Shown here: piece by piece, positions 46,249 through 59,532 of the stretch
Position numbering within the stretch: position 1 is the first letter of the stretch
Layout of the letters: the number at the start of each line of letters is the position of its first letter
Source: Phycomyces nitens
Lineage: Eukaryota > Mucoromycota > Mucoromycetes > Mucorales > Phycomycetaceae
Assembly: GCA_022702545.1 (NCBI GenBank)
Contig: JAHRBC010000002.1
Span: 5,828,001 to 5,892,000 of the forward strand
Length of the DNA stretch: 64,000 nt
Direction of reading: 5' to 3'
Program-made: the position numbers and the translations under genes
Notes under the pieces: generated by a model
Told to the model about the DNA's origin: nothing
Databases searched by the model: none
The model's input: only the letters and a program-made list of their open reading frames with translations

Positions 46249-48033
46249 ATGGCATCAACATTACCACCTAATATTCTCTCGTATATTGGAACGCATGTTA
46301 GCAAAGATGATCGACCTCATTGTGCACTCGTCTGCAAACATTGGAAAGAACCATTTCTAGACGCCTATTGGGGAAGTTTGAAGATTGGCGAGGACGGAAT
46401 GGATATCAACACAGTGATTTCCAACAGAGAATTTCTGATTAATGCGCATCGTGTATGGGCAGTGAAATTTTCTCGTGTTCAGTTGAATGACTATGAAAGA
46501 CTTTTGGAATTTCAGCGATCTTTCCCAGGGATAAGATATCTTGAATTCTATGATTATAGACCACGTACATTCTCTATTTCAGACGGATTGGACTGGAGTC
46601 TTTGGCAGTCGTTGACGTATCTGAAAATATCTTTGGACGTTAAATCTGGAACAACATCCTTTCAGAGTCTATTAATGAATCTGTCAGTATTGCCTTGTCT
46701 TGTTCATCTTGGACTTTCCCAATCATGTTATCACGATACGCAATACACCCTTTCATGGAATGAACTTGAATCTCTTCACAAACATCTGTCACGATTGGAG
46801 TATCTAGAGCACAATATCATTTTCAAGCCAATAACAACAGACGAAATTGAAAGCATCAAAGCAGTCGAGCCAGCACAAACCATGACAAGAATACAATTTA
46901 AAATGAATTTTGACACTCTTTGGTTTTTCTACTTTGCATCAAAGTATCCGAATCTACGACATTTCAATTGTGAAGAAAATGATAATCGAATTTATTATGA
47001 CCCTCAATATTACCAAGCAGACCTTCAATTTCTTTCAACACTCGACCAGTTTTTTCCTTGCTTAAAAAGGGCAGTTACAACGCTTAGATGTAAGAATACG
47101 TATTTATGGTTTATGTTCTTTGAAACTCTCGGGAACTTTGGCACAAAGATCGAACACGTTGACCTAGATTGTAACAAGTATGTGGATGTGGGTGACGCAA
47201 ACAGATGTATACAGCCTATTTCCGAATCATTAAAGTTTTTGACGATTGACTTAAGAGGTGATCATAAAAAAATGCTGTTTGCTGTTTGCCCAAGACTAGT
47301 TACACTATGCATAAGCGGAGAATATTCGTCCCAAATTAGAGTACATGAAATCTTGGAGTGCTTCCCAGCCTTGCACTCATTATCTATCAGGAAGGTTAGA
47401 TTCTTTCTCTCAACCGGTCCACCCCCATATACTCCGCATCCTTTACATAAACTGGAAATATATGATTCATATATCGACGACGACGCCCTTCCTTATGTAT
47501 CCCTCCGTTGCAACCAACTCAAGCAAGTGACGTTAATTGATATTGACTATATGTACGTTAATATATCTTCTGATAATGAAGATTATGATATACCTGAAAA
47601 ATTGATTTTCGACATGTCAATGTCAAATTTGGATACATTTGAATTTGCCTTTACGAATGAATGGCCACATGAGCTCATATTATATCCCAAACACTACGTG
47701 ATTGAACAGATGGAAAACGACAATGATATATTACAAGCAACTCAACAGCCATATCGAATAAACTGGTATCATATGTACTGTGACAGAACAAACAGAAAAC
47801 GAAAGGTCTTGGAATGGGAGCTTGGAAGACGTGATATCGAATTTTGTCAGAGATATCTGGAAGACTTTGAGCGCAGAAAGAATCGTGGAAAAAAGCGGAA
47901 AGACATTAAAAAAGATTGGTTTGGTTATGTACAAAAAAGGTTCTGGAAAAAGGATTTGCAATACGGTGTTTATATATTTCGGTTTAAATCTGTCAAGAAC
48001 CATTTTTTTCGTATTGAATTAGATCGTTGGTAA
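46249..48033 (+). CDS. Divergent F-box/LRR-like family protein, copy 7
   Basis: An intronless 594-residue protein. The N-terminal F-box is recognisable (LPPNILSYIGTHVSKDDRP, then CALVCKHWKEPFL). It shares the family layout: LDWSLWQSLTYLKIS matches the DWNIWRSLTEL segment of the others, LWFFYFASKYPNLRHF matches RWLCYFARKYPNLHTL, and the tail is basic (RKNRGKKRKDIKKDWFGY). Overall identity looks low. It lacks the shared upstream module and 3' element and has its own CT-repeat leader, so it is an older branch of the same family and a useful outgroup. Probable SCF substrate receptor. Confidence 0.88.
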   Translation: MASTLPPNILSYIGTHVSKDDRPHCALVCKHWKEPFLDAYWGSLKIGEDGMDINTVISNREFLINAHRVWAVKFSRVQLNDYERLLEFQRSFPGIRYLEFYDYRPRTFSISDGLDWSLWQSLTYLKISLDVKSGTTSFQSLLMNLSVLPCLVHLGLSQSCYHDTQYTLSWNELESLHKHLSRLEYLEHNIIFKPITTDEIESIKAVEPAQTMTRIQFKMNFDTLWFFYFASKYPNLRHFNCEENDNRIYYDPQYYQADLQFLSTLDQFFPCLKRAVTTLRCKNTYLWFMFFETLGNFGTKIEHVDLDCNKYVDVGDANRCIQPISESLKFLTIDLRGDHKKMLFAVCPRLVTLCISGEYSSQIRVHEILECFPALHSLSIRKVRFFLSTGPPPYTPHPLHKLEIYDSYIDDDALPYVSLRCNQLKQVTLIDIDYMYVNISSDNEDYDIPEKLIFDMSMSNLDTFEFAFTNEWPHELILYPKHYVIEQMENDNDILQATQQPYRINWYHMYCDRTNRKRKVLEWELGRRDIEFCQRYLEDFERRKNRGKKRKDIKKDWFGYVQKRFWKKDLQYGVYIFRFKSVKNHFFRIELDRW

Positions 48034-48921
48034 TAGAGGGTTTGGTACATTATCAAAATATCCTCCTACTTAATAAAGGAAGCCACGGTCTTTGGATTGT
48101 TTCAAATTATTTTCAAAAAAAAAATGCAATTTTTTGTGAAAAATAGCGATTGTATATTTGAAATTACATCTTCTTGCTAACTGTCTTGTCAGTTCTGGTA
48201 GTTTTTTTTTTTTGGTGATATACCAGTATAGAGTATATTTAAGTGATGTATTAACAATAAATATACGATTATTATTTAAAAAAGCCTTTATATACTCTTA
48301 TAATGTTATAAACTCGTATCAATTGATATTTTGCTTATAAAACCAAAAAATCGATATTTGGTAGTCCTAAAAAGGAAAGTCTCGCTTTATTATTACACAA
48401 ATATCCTATTAAGGTAGTGTTTTATTGCCTAGTCAAACTTGTGTTCCAATTTCACGTAATATTCATATTATAAAGACTCTGTACGTTGTTACATGAAGTA
48501 CCTTTTTTAGTTTTTGTCAAATTACCTATATTCCTAATTCTCGTATATCTTATTTTCCCTCCCTTTTCCCCATCCCAGAACAATTCCCATATTCTTTTAA
48601 CTTAACCACCAATCTGTATTTTGGTATGTAATTCGTCACCTTTTACACTTATCCTAACTATGATTTAGGTGGTTTTTATTTCAAGTTTAATAAAGTTATC
48701 TGTTCCCGTAACACTTGAATGATTTTTTGATTATTTACCAAACGCTCTACTACCATAATCGTCTACAGGGAGATCAGACAAGTTTATATTAAAAAAAAAC
48801 AAATTGAGATTGGAAGATATGGCTGGAGTTGCCAGGAACCGTTGATCTCTTACCGCGATGGCTTCTTTACATACCTATTTGCGATACTCATCACTTTAGA
48901 GGTATAGTTCAATGATCGCGT
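48034..48921. other. Intergenic, nothing recognised
   Basis: AT-rich sequence with T and A homopolymer runs. No frame or repeat that I can name. Confidence 0.55.
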
Positions 48922-49824
48922 ATGCCTTTTCGAATATTATCTTTAGTTGGAACCATGGACACCGACGATTCAGAAAAATCAAAGAACCCATGGCCACCAC
49001 GATTAGCCAGTTTATACGAGTCTAAGCTTCCACCCTCGGATCGCCAAAATCTCGGACACCATTTACAAAGTACCTTGATGAACATGGTATCATTGCTGAC
49101 CCCATCTGGCGCCCGGGGGGTTGAGCCATACACTTTGTTGTATGAAATTACTGCTGCTAATGTAGCACTCCCACAATTTAAGGATGATTCTCAATCGCAG
49201 CTTTCACACACCATTATTGCCGGATTGGTATCTCAATACATTGGCGAATGCACGATCATGGAGATCGTAATGACAACAGGAAAAAGACGTTTTAAACTAT
49301 GCCAGCAAAGGCATCACAGCTGATGAAACATGGGTCTGTAGTTTCCCCTTTCTTAGACTAGAGGTAGAGTTGACCAAGGTCTTGGTCTCCAAAGTTTTCA
49401 ATGCAGAATAGATCAAAACAGTAATGAACATACATAAATGTATCAAAGAATATGTCATTTGCCTTGTGGGAATGCGACTCTCGCAAGGATGGTTTGGTGG
49501 ACAAGCCCATGTTTTTATCCACTCCCCCATGTGTTCCTACTCCAACACAACTTCTGCCTTTATCTCATGTTATTTCCTTTGGGGATGATCGAAATGTCTA
49601 TTCCACTTGGTCCAAGATGCCTTTGCACTGTAGCTCTTGCCATATGCCTTCAATTTTTTTTTCTGACTGCCCAGAATGAGAATCTTGGGTATGCTCAAGA
49701 CGAAATGCACCAAACTACCTTTACACTCGCTGTCCTAACAGCAGCCAGAGACTTGGATGCACACAATCCAACTTATGGGATACTTTTTTCTTTGGTAATG
49801 GAGAATAACAAGGCCCACTTCTAA
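48922..49824 (+). pseudogene. Decayed retroelement-like protein (Gag/ORF1-like)
   Basis: A 133-residue frame (48922-49323; the better start may be ATG 48955) contains PPRLASLYESKLPPSDRQN and YTLLYEITAANVALPQFK. A later frame, 49452-49679, ends TWSKMPLHCSSCH with FFSDCPE, resembling the zinc-knuckle end of ORF1/Gag-like proteins of fungal retroelements (C-x2-C, H, C). A third frame continues to 49824. Frame changes and the T-rich break at about 49655 indicate decay. The assignment rests on the knuckle-like end and is weak. Confidence 0.35.
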
Positions 49825-50448
49825 CAAGCCCAACCCCTTTATCACTCCTAAATTTCCCCAGGGTTATCCACCTATTGATTTCTTTCCATCTCTTTCTGGC
49901 TAAGCCCAAAAGGTACCAGCCCTTGCTCTAGTCTCAACCACCAGGCCAACCACAAATTCATTAAAAAGGTAACAAAGAGTGGCTGTACCTTTATATTCTC
50001 TCATCCATCCCTTTGACCTTTTTTAATAAACCTCACTTATTGGTATTGGTTTGATCAACCAAGCAATAAAACTGGTGTATTTGGCATGCTTAAATCTCCG
50101 ATAAGATGATATACGAACCCCGATAGCCGGACTGTCAAGGATCTATAAAAACTTCAAAATCCAGCAGAAATTATACCTATAATCTTTGGTGAAACACTGT
50201 CCCAAGTAATCCAATCAACTGGCAACCAATTATGATGACCAATAATCCAGGAGGACTGGATTTATCTCCATAACTATAAATACTCGTATCGTTTATCCAT
50301 TCAATGAAATTCTCATTCGATTTAACTTTACTTCTCTCCAAAGAGTCTCAAAGTACAATATCGTTCCCCACACAACTATCCCACTCTTTCTTATATTTTA
50401 CTTTCCAACCCTCGTCAAATAAAAGAAAAAGCTATTTTTTCAAAAAAT
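49825..50448 (+). promoter_or_regulatory. Probable promoter of the Gag-like gene
   Basis: Within this flank CCAAT occurs at 50226-50230 and 50239-50243, and TATAAA at 50275-50280, about 170 bp before the ATG. The spacing resembles a class II promoter rather than a random AT-rich gap. No long terminal repeat was recognised here. Confidence 0.45.
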
Positions 50449-51543
50449 ATGTCTTTTCCAAGTATCGATAAAATTCCCAGTGTATCGCAGGAGGATAAGA
50501 TGGCATCTGATGCTGCTACCCCTAAAAAGAACATTGAAGAGCTCACAAAGCTGGGCATTGCTCCCACAAAAAAATCTGTGACGGGACTCACTGACTCACA
50601 GTATGCAAAGACAACTGTAGAGTATAGTGCTGTATCTGCACAAAAGACTCGCAAGAGTATCAGAGCCAAAGCTGAAACCTTGATCAGCAAATATGAGAGT
50701 GAGGCTTCCGACCTCATCTCTGAGCTCCTAAATGCCACCACCACTAATAATACAGATAATGGCGCATATATTGGCTCGAAAATAGAACATTGCAATAACC
50801 AGTTGAACATACTCCGTAAGCTCCTCAAGTCCACCCAAGACCAAGACCAAGACAAAGACAAAGACCAAGTGTGTTTCGGTGCCGATATCAGTATCAGAGA
50901 CATCCCCATTTTCCAGCTCGCTGGACATTCAGTGTCGTACCCAGAGTCCAAAGTGTACAGCCATGTAGAAAACTTTTTTTCCGATTTTGAAAAGGTCCTA
51001 GCAATCGGCCGGGAGCCAATCGACGCCGCCTGGAAAAGGTGGCTTCCTATTGCAATGCCCTACAAGCACGATGCTTGGTACAAGGAGAACTTGGCTAACA
51101 AGAACCTCACCTGGAAAGATGTAAAAGACATAATCAAAGGATTCTATAACCCCTCAGTGGAGCAGATCTTCATCGCAAATGAGGTTTTTACAATGGCCAT
51201 GGGAGAAGATGAGACAATTCAAGACTATGGACAACGGTTCCAAAAAGCCTGCCGCGAAGCCGATTTCGAGCAGGACTACGTGGCTGCCATGCGTTTCATG
51301 ATTTCCCTGACACCCTATCTCTACCAGGAAACCATCCGTATCTGGTTTCTCCGCAATGACCACAAGCCGAAAACCGTCAAGGATGTCCTGGACCTTGCTG
51401 TGACAATACCTCGCTCCCTAAAGAGACTTGCAGAGGAAGCAGAGGAAGCAGAGGAAGCAGAGGAGTCTTCCAGGTCACGCCGTCGCACAGGCTCCAAGTC
51501 CTCGGGTTACTCGTCTAGTGTCTCTTGTGTTATTACAGAATGA
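50449..51543 (+). CDS. Orphan retrotransposon Gag-like protein
   Basis: An intact intronless frame of 364 residues. The first ~140 residues are Lys/Glu/Ser-rich and helical, ending in a QDQDQDKDKDQ run encoded by a 6-bp tandem repeat. Residues about 160-310 look like a retrotransposon Gag domain (PF03732 type): AWKRWLPIAMPYKHDAWYKE, WKDVKDIIKGFYNP, DETIQDYGQRFQKACREA. The end is an EAEEAEEAEE run and a Ser/Arg tail without a zinc knuckle. No protease, reverse transcriptase or integrase follows. The intact frame, its own TATA/CCAAT flank and low-complexity tails fit a co-opted Gag or an internally deleted element. An AT-poor GGAGGGGGT followed by TGTTGGAC just after the stop resembles a polypurine tract plus LTR start. 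Confidence 0.7.
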   Translation: MSFPSIDKIPSVSQEDKMASDAATPKKNIEELTKLGIAPTKKSVTGLTDSQYAKTTVEYSAVSAQKTRKSIRAKAETLISKYESEASDLISELLNATTTNNTDNGAYIGSKIEHCNNQLNILRKLLKSTQDQDQDKDKDQVCFGADISIRDIPIFQLAGHSVSYPESKVYSHVENFFSDFEKVLAIGREPIDAAWKRWLPIAMPYKHDAWYKENLANKNLTWKDVKDIIKGFYNPSVEQIFIANEVFTMAMGEDETIQDYGQRFQKACREADFEQDYVAAMRFMISLTPYLYQETIRIWFLRNDHKPKTVKDVLDLAVTIPRSLKRLAEEAEEAEEAEESSRSRRRTGSKSSGYSSSVSCVITE

Positions 51544-52823
51544 GCATCAGCTCAATGGAGGGGGTTGTTGGACTCTCGAGCGAAACCTTTGTGTATTATA
51601 AAACTATATAATAAATCAAAAAGTCTACCTATCACAAGAACCGAAGCAAATGTGTGAGACTTATGAAGATATATCTACTGTTAGCTATGCATGCCACTTT
51701 GGCTATTCTCTTGCACATTAATTTGAACTTTATGACATGAATTTTAAAGGTGTTGGTGTTGGTTTTGGTTTTGGCTTTGTGCCAAGGATAGATAGGAATA
51801 GCCTTTACTTGTGTTGTCACGTCTTGGGATGAAAAATGGCTATATATATATATATTTTGAAAAAGGAACAACTCATGATAGATGATCGTGAACCTAATAG
51901 CGTACCTTATCAGAAGCTGAAAGAGCAAAATTTATATTTTCAGGAATAAATACCAACAGAGTGTCCATATAACAAAGTATGTTGTTGGCTGGGCAGTAAA
52001 CCAAAAAATAATAATAATAATATAAGAGTTCCAAAAGAGATGGATCGAGTATCACTCGATGGATTATTGTTGGCTCAAAAACGAGGTTTAATAGAATTGA
52101 CATTAATCTTTAGCTTGGTAAAGAAAGAGAGCTTGCTTGATTACTGAAATGAATTCCAGAGCTCAATAGAGATACTCTTGGCTGTACTCCTTCACATGTC
52201 TTTTCCTAGTTCCAAGAGTAAATTAGCATTATTGGATCGACCATTTGATGTTTGTGTCATAATAATGACAGCCTAGATCCAAAGCAACTTAGACCAAACG
52301 GCATATGATGTCGAGATAATCCAAGTGTAGCCTAGAATCAGCTCAGGTTTGTAATACCATTGTGATTGACCATAGAAAAACAGAAGCCACTCTGGTGATT
52401 AGACTTTTAATCGTTTATTACAGAAAATAAACCTAGGATGACAATGAAGCACAACAAAAAAGAACAGACTTTGGCATTGAATGAGAGCAAAGTTGGATAC
52501 TGTAGCAAAGGACTTTATGTCTGTTGACTGTTGATTGTAGACCATCTGTGGGATGATTTTCCAAAGAAAAAGAAGAAGAAAAAAACTTGTATTGACGATT
52601 CGAATGATTAGATTATGCAAGGCTAATAGGCCAGATCTAATATAGACCGTGTATAACCAAGCAACTCATTTTCTGCCCTACTGTATTATTTTTTAAAGAA
52701 CACTGCTTGTGGTATAAAGCCAATGGTCAAATGAACAACGTCTTGTTTTAATAAATACTTTATAAATATACAGATAAAAGAAGGGAGGGGCACAAATATA
52801 TACTGATATGTAAGGGTGACATT
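51544..52823. other. Intergenic, no gene seen
   Basis: 3' flank of the Gag-like gene and of the PX gene (convergent). TA repeat at 51841-51856. Frames at 51632-51928, 51894-52103 and 52399-52620 are low complexity and unrecognised. Confidence 0.55.
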
Positions 52824-55354
52824 TTAAAGACTAGAAATACAGGTAGTTACACGTTCTACAAAATAAGGTACGATTCTTGGTATGATTTCAAGTATTGGGA
52901 ATTCCATTCCACTAGACTTGGTGCTATTAGTGGTCTTGCTGGTTGCGGTCGAGTTTGTATCACAGCTAGATTGACTCATGGACCCTGTTGACTCGCTTTC
53001 TCCATCTTCTTCACTCTCGTACTCCATCTCCCGGAACTCGTCTTCAAGATGGGTGCTGTCCAGGAAAGAAAAGTGGTTTGTGGTCGCCTGCATTGGGTCC
53101 TTGTCGGCAGCTATCAATTGATTGCGTGTCTTTTCGAGATGTTTGCGTTTCTGCCAGTGTCTGTATGCACATAGATCATCGATTTCTTCAATAAGCTGAT
53201 TGTTTTCTGAATCTGAGAGATCAAGGGTTCCAACTACAGTATCCATATCAATCTTTCCGGGCAATCCGACCGACATGAACTGGAATAGACCATCGACATA
53301 GTGTAGCAGATCGTCAAATAGACAAGATGTGTCTTGAGAGTACACATTGTGAACAAACTCATAAAAGTTTTGTTCGTGAGACTGGACAAGTTTGATGAAT
53401 AGTGGAATAGTGTCAACGGATTCTTGACCCTCTAGCTCGTCTAGTAGCTCAATAAGATCGTCCAAGAATGCCGACACATGGTAGAGTGTACTGCCAATAT
53501 CTGCGGCCTTGTAGACCTGGGCCAGTGGCTGATAAAATATGGTAAAGAGCTGCTTGATCAGTTCACCAGTTACGCCTTCAAATACAAGATCTGACATCAT
53601 GTCATGCTCATATTCACGGGCATAGAGACTCCAAAGACGACTAAGCCTCCTTTGAAGTCCAGAGTCCCCAAATACCAGACCAAGGTCGCTGTCTGACAAC
53701 AAGGGAAGAAACGATGTGTTCTGAAGAACCGCCAAAAGATTAGACGATGATTTGGCCTCTATTTCACAAATACATACACAAAAAAAATGTTTAGATTTAG
53801 TTGGAGTAGCAAAATCGTACCTATTTCAGTACACCCATAAAGAGGTGTTCGGACCGCATTGTAGAGTTTCTCGGTCAAGGAAGGATAGTCAATCTTTTCT
53901 TCCAGTTCTTTGATATCTTTTGATACGCCCTTTGCCTCTTCTTGCATATTTGCCAATAGCATTCTTGACAATTGTAGTCCCATTGTTTTATTAGCCACTT
54001 GCGTTGGCGCATTTTAGCAAATGTTGCTCATCTTACCGTTGGAAAAGACTCTTTGTACCAAATGGTCTGGCTAGAAATAGATCCATGACTCCCTTGAGCA
54101 TTGCCATGGGATTTGACAGCTTGAGCATAAATGCCATTGTACGGTATGGCATCATCCCATGAGTGCGTTTAAGATTTGCCAAGTTTTCTGTTGCAGCATC
54201 AGACATCACCAGCTGCTTGTGGAGCGTAAAAGCAAAACTAAAAAAAAAAGAGAGAGTTGTCAGTCAGTTGGAATGCCTAGTTGATTGTCCAAGGTGTTCT
54301 TTGGCACAATAGACCCATGCCAACCAATATTCCTGTCTTACCTGATTCTACCCCACTCGAGCGCTTTACAAAGAGACTCTGGAAGATCCTCAATCCTTGG
54401 CGTTGCCTTGATGTCCTCAAACACTGACAAGAGACCTCTGGGTTGTTTGATCTTAGCCTTTAACATATCCAAGAGCTCCTCTAGCTCTTCTACTTTCCCA
54501 TCCAGCTGTGCCTGAAATTTCTGTTCTTCTTGTGCTCTATGCAAATCAACTGCCTCTCGTTTCTTTAGGTCCTGTTTGTCTGCTGAGCTGAGGATGTAGG
54601 TATCAGTGGTCAGGAACAAAACGAGAGGCTCGGATGCAGCCACGGCAGGTTCTTGTATGATTGAGTGGAGGTAGTATCTTAGAGATAAACGATCCTTTTC
54701 CCGGACCAGTTCAGAGTGATCATGGAAGTTTGGGGGGACATGGGGTAAGGATAGTGAGGGAAAGGAGGCCTTGAGCTGGTTGCGCAAATGAGAGAATTGG
54801 CGATGACGTCGGGAGACCAGATAGCGTGTACCTTTGTAGTCAGTCTGGATGATATACTCTGCATGACTCTTTTCCCGAAGAGAATGTCTTTTATTGACTA
54901 TCCGTACTGCAACAATGTCAATCTCCAGATCCTCGCCGGGAATACTGACTGGGGGTGGTGCGAGATCTCTTGGGTCAATCTTGATGCTCTCTTCATTCCC
55001 GGTTTTTATCGAGGCACAGAGGGCAATGACCAGGAGTTTCTGGGTCTTTGTGATCATTAGTCGACGCTGTGCGGCATCGTTTTGTTTTGGTGCAAATGTG
55101 TTGAGGTCGATCTTGCAGAATTGGTCTAGGAATTCCTGGACCTTGTCCCAGAATTCCGGGCCTTGTTTGAGAAGAGGGAATTTGAGAATGAGGTGCTGAA
55201 AGGCAAGACGTAAGAGGGGAAACTGAGTATTGTTTTGGGTTGAGAGGACAAGAGATAGGTCAGGTTGGGAGCGCAGGGCATTGATCTCCTGCTCTAGCTG
55301 GATAGTAACCAACTGTCGCTTAAAGTAGTGGTGCTGAATAGGGGAGAGATTCAT
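52824..55354 (-). CDS. PX-domain protein with PXB-like N-terminus and DUF3818 (Lec1/YPR097W-like)
   Basis: Four exons: 55354-54342, 54237-54037, 53963-53821, 53758-52824; 763 residues. Residues 1-130 match the fungal PX-associated region (LSPIQHHYFKRQLVTIQLEQ). Residues about 141-252 are a PX domain with the phosphoinositide-binding RRHRQF motif (182-187) and PHVPPNF loop. From exon 2 on, MMPYRTMAFMLKLSNPMAML, GVMDLFLARPFG and FQRMLLANMQEEAKG fit DUF3818. Yeast YPR097W/Lec1 has this order and acts in lipid distribution. ATG 55354 was chosen over the in-frame 55402 because the family begins at NLSP. The acceptor of exon 3 has a poor pyrimidine tract but restores the family sequence. Confidence 0.88.
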
Positions 55355-55495
55355 AATATAAGTTTTTTGTTTTTTTTGACAAATGGATACAATAAATTGC
55401 AAGTTATATATACATTATATATGTAGGGATGAAATCTTTTTTGACTATAAAAGGAAAATAGATATATAGATATATATATATGCATATGACGTCGA

Positions 55496-57441
<1,946 letters not shown>

Positions 57442-57974
57442 ATGCCAAAGATCGTTACATCTTCAATCGTCTCATCATCCGATCATTCTGCTCAGGCCGA
57501 AGATCAGCGCCACACTCTCCATGTCTACTATTGCCTGTGCTCAGAATTCCTCTTGGTAATCGACGTTGACCTGCGCCAGCTGCCAAGAAGACGGACAGAC
57601 AATGCCATCATTGTGTCGAATACGCGACGAACATACAAACTCACAGCCGAGGCAGACGACTGTGTGATCCTAAAGAGGTAAAAATTAATAATGGCTTACA
57701 AGCAGAGATTAAGAACACTTGCACTTTTAGACGTGATGGCTTTGAGAAGCAGTACAGATACCGTTGTCCGAGTAAGTTATACACACTTTCTTGTCCGCCG
57801 AACCCATCATTGTGCTAACCAAATATCGGCTGTCTAGGATGCGATCTGTTGGTGGCCTATGAAATGGTAGACAATCGCAAGTCGGGTCCTTATACATATA
57901 TTGTAGACTGTGCATTAACAGAAGTCCAAGGAAGAGCACCTCCACATGCTATCCAGGACGTTCCTTCTCCTTAA
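57442..57974 (+). CDS. STEEP1/UPF0428-family protein
   Basis: Three exons: 57442-57677, 57731-57771, 57838-57974; 137 residues. HVYYCLCSEFLLVIDVDLRQ, then LPRRRTDNAIIV, and RRDGFEKQYRYRCPRCDLLVAYE fit the STEEP1 (CXorf56) family, in which CxC and CxxC pairs probably bind zinc. The animal homologue helps STING leave the ER; in fungi, which lack STING, the role is unknown. Divergent from the SRPK gene (318 bp) and convergent with the HMG-box gene (126 bp). The length is shorter than the animal protein (about 220) but fits the core domain. Confidence 0.85.
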
Positions 57975-58099
57975 TATATATTTATAAAAAGCAAAACACA
58001 ATTGACATTCCTTGTATCCATCTATCTATAACAAGTTTTTTGTTTTTTGTTTCTTTATTTGACAATTTGTTTGTTCGATTGATTGATTGATTGATCGTG

Positions 58100-58927
58100 T
58101 TAGGTAGACTCTTGGTTGGGTGCCTTGGCCCCCTTTGCACTGGCACTCTTGTCTGATGTGGACTTTTTGGTGACATTAAACTTTTCAATTTGAGCATTGT
58201 ATTCATCCATCTTTTTGCGATATTCAGCATTGGCTTCCTCCACAGCCTTTTGGTATTTCTATCAAACACCCCAAAAATTTAACATCATCTAAAAACCCAA
58301 CACCTTTACACAAACCTCCTTTTCCGCGGATGGCAGGGCCATAAACACCTTTGTGGCCTTTAAAGACTGGTCAATCAGAGACATACCAGCTAGTTGCTCA
58401 GGATGCTCTTTACGGAAATTGTGGAAGAACAAGATGAATGAGTTCCAGGGTTTGGCAGGCTTTTTGGGATCCTTGATAGGCTTAAGGTCGTACTTCTTTC
58501 TCAACAAGTTCTCTTCATAGATAGCCTGGGGTGAAGCGTTTCTAAGGATTTCATTGTACATATCATCGTGGATCTTGGCCGCTTTTAAAAATTTCTCAGT
58601 GTAGACATTCTTTTCTGCGTCTGACATGTTGCGCCAAGTGTTTCCAAGACCTTTGGTGATATCTGCGACACGTTCGGCAGGAAACTTTTTCTCTCGAAGG
58701 TTATCGGTAAGGAATACCTGCCAGCCAGAGCTAGGTCTGGGAGGCACCCTCGAAAACACTGTGTTTATAGAAGAGGACAATTGTCAGGACATTTGGAGAC
58801 GCGTCTGAAACTCAAAGAACCTACTGCTGGTGAACTTGGTGGGATGAAGGTTTTTTCCACTCAGAATCGTGCGCGCGATTGGTGCATTGGTGGGGAGAAT
58901 GGCGAGTTTGCGAAATGAAGAAAGCAT
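58100..58927 (-). CDS. Mitochondrial HMG-box protein (Abf2/TFAM-like)
   Basis: Three exons: 58927-58825, 58758-58316, 58258-58100; 234 residues. The start MLSSFRKLAILPTNAPIAR is rich in Arg/Ser and lacks acidic residues, as in mitochondrial presequences. Two HMG boxes follow: about 40-105 (SSGWQVFLTDNLREKKF, then LGNTWRNMSDAEKNVYTE) and about 128-205 (KPAKPWNSFILFFHNFRKEH, MALPSAEKEKYQKAVEEA). The tail is lysine-rich. By family it binds, bends and packages mitochondrial DNA. A nuclear HMG protein is possible but the presequence argues against it. Confidence 0.85.
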
Positions 58928-59532
58928 CTTGGTCTGAATTTTTGTTTTTTTTCTTATGTTGTAGTTAATAAAGAGAGAGAGAGAGTGACAGTGGGTTTAT
59001 TATTATTATTTTTATAAAAAATTAATTAGTTGATTAATTATTATTTATTTTAAATATATGTGTATATAAAAAAAATCCTTTGGGACAGTACAAAAGAATA
59101 TTGCGTGACTTGAGTATTATTGTGTATAATTGGTCTTTGATGACTTTTTGCATCGACACTGCCCCCTCCCCTGATTAATGAGTAATGGCATGTCTGGCCA
59201 GTCTAGGCTCAATTGTTCTCTAGACACAAAGGACGCATTGCTGGCATTGTCCTTTTGGAAATTCTTTATAAAATTGAAACACAAGCCGTCCTCTTGTTTG
59301 ATTGGCCTAACTATATCATATCAACCATCCAATTCCCCCCCTTTTCTGTTAGTATTATTATTTTTTGTTGGTTATTCATGCATACTTATTTATGTGAATG
59401 TGTTAGGGTGGTGTGAGGTCAGTTTTAAAAAATAAATAATAAAAATAAAAATAAAATGACCTCAATTGATTTAAATTGCCGCAGCTGATCTCACCATCGT
59501 CTTTCTCTTGTTCTTTATTCTCTTTTTTCATC
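58928..59532. other. Bidirectional 5' region
   Basis: 605 bp between the divergent HMG-box and zinc-finger genes. It has a GA run (58972-58984), ATT repeats and a pyrimidine-rich leader before 59533. The frames at 59178-59435 are not credited. Confidence 0.6.
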
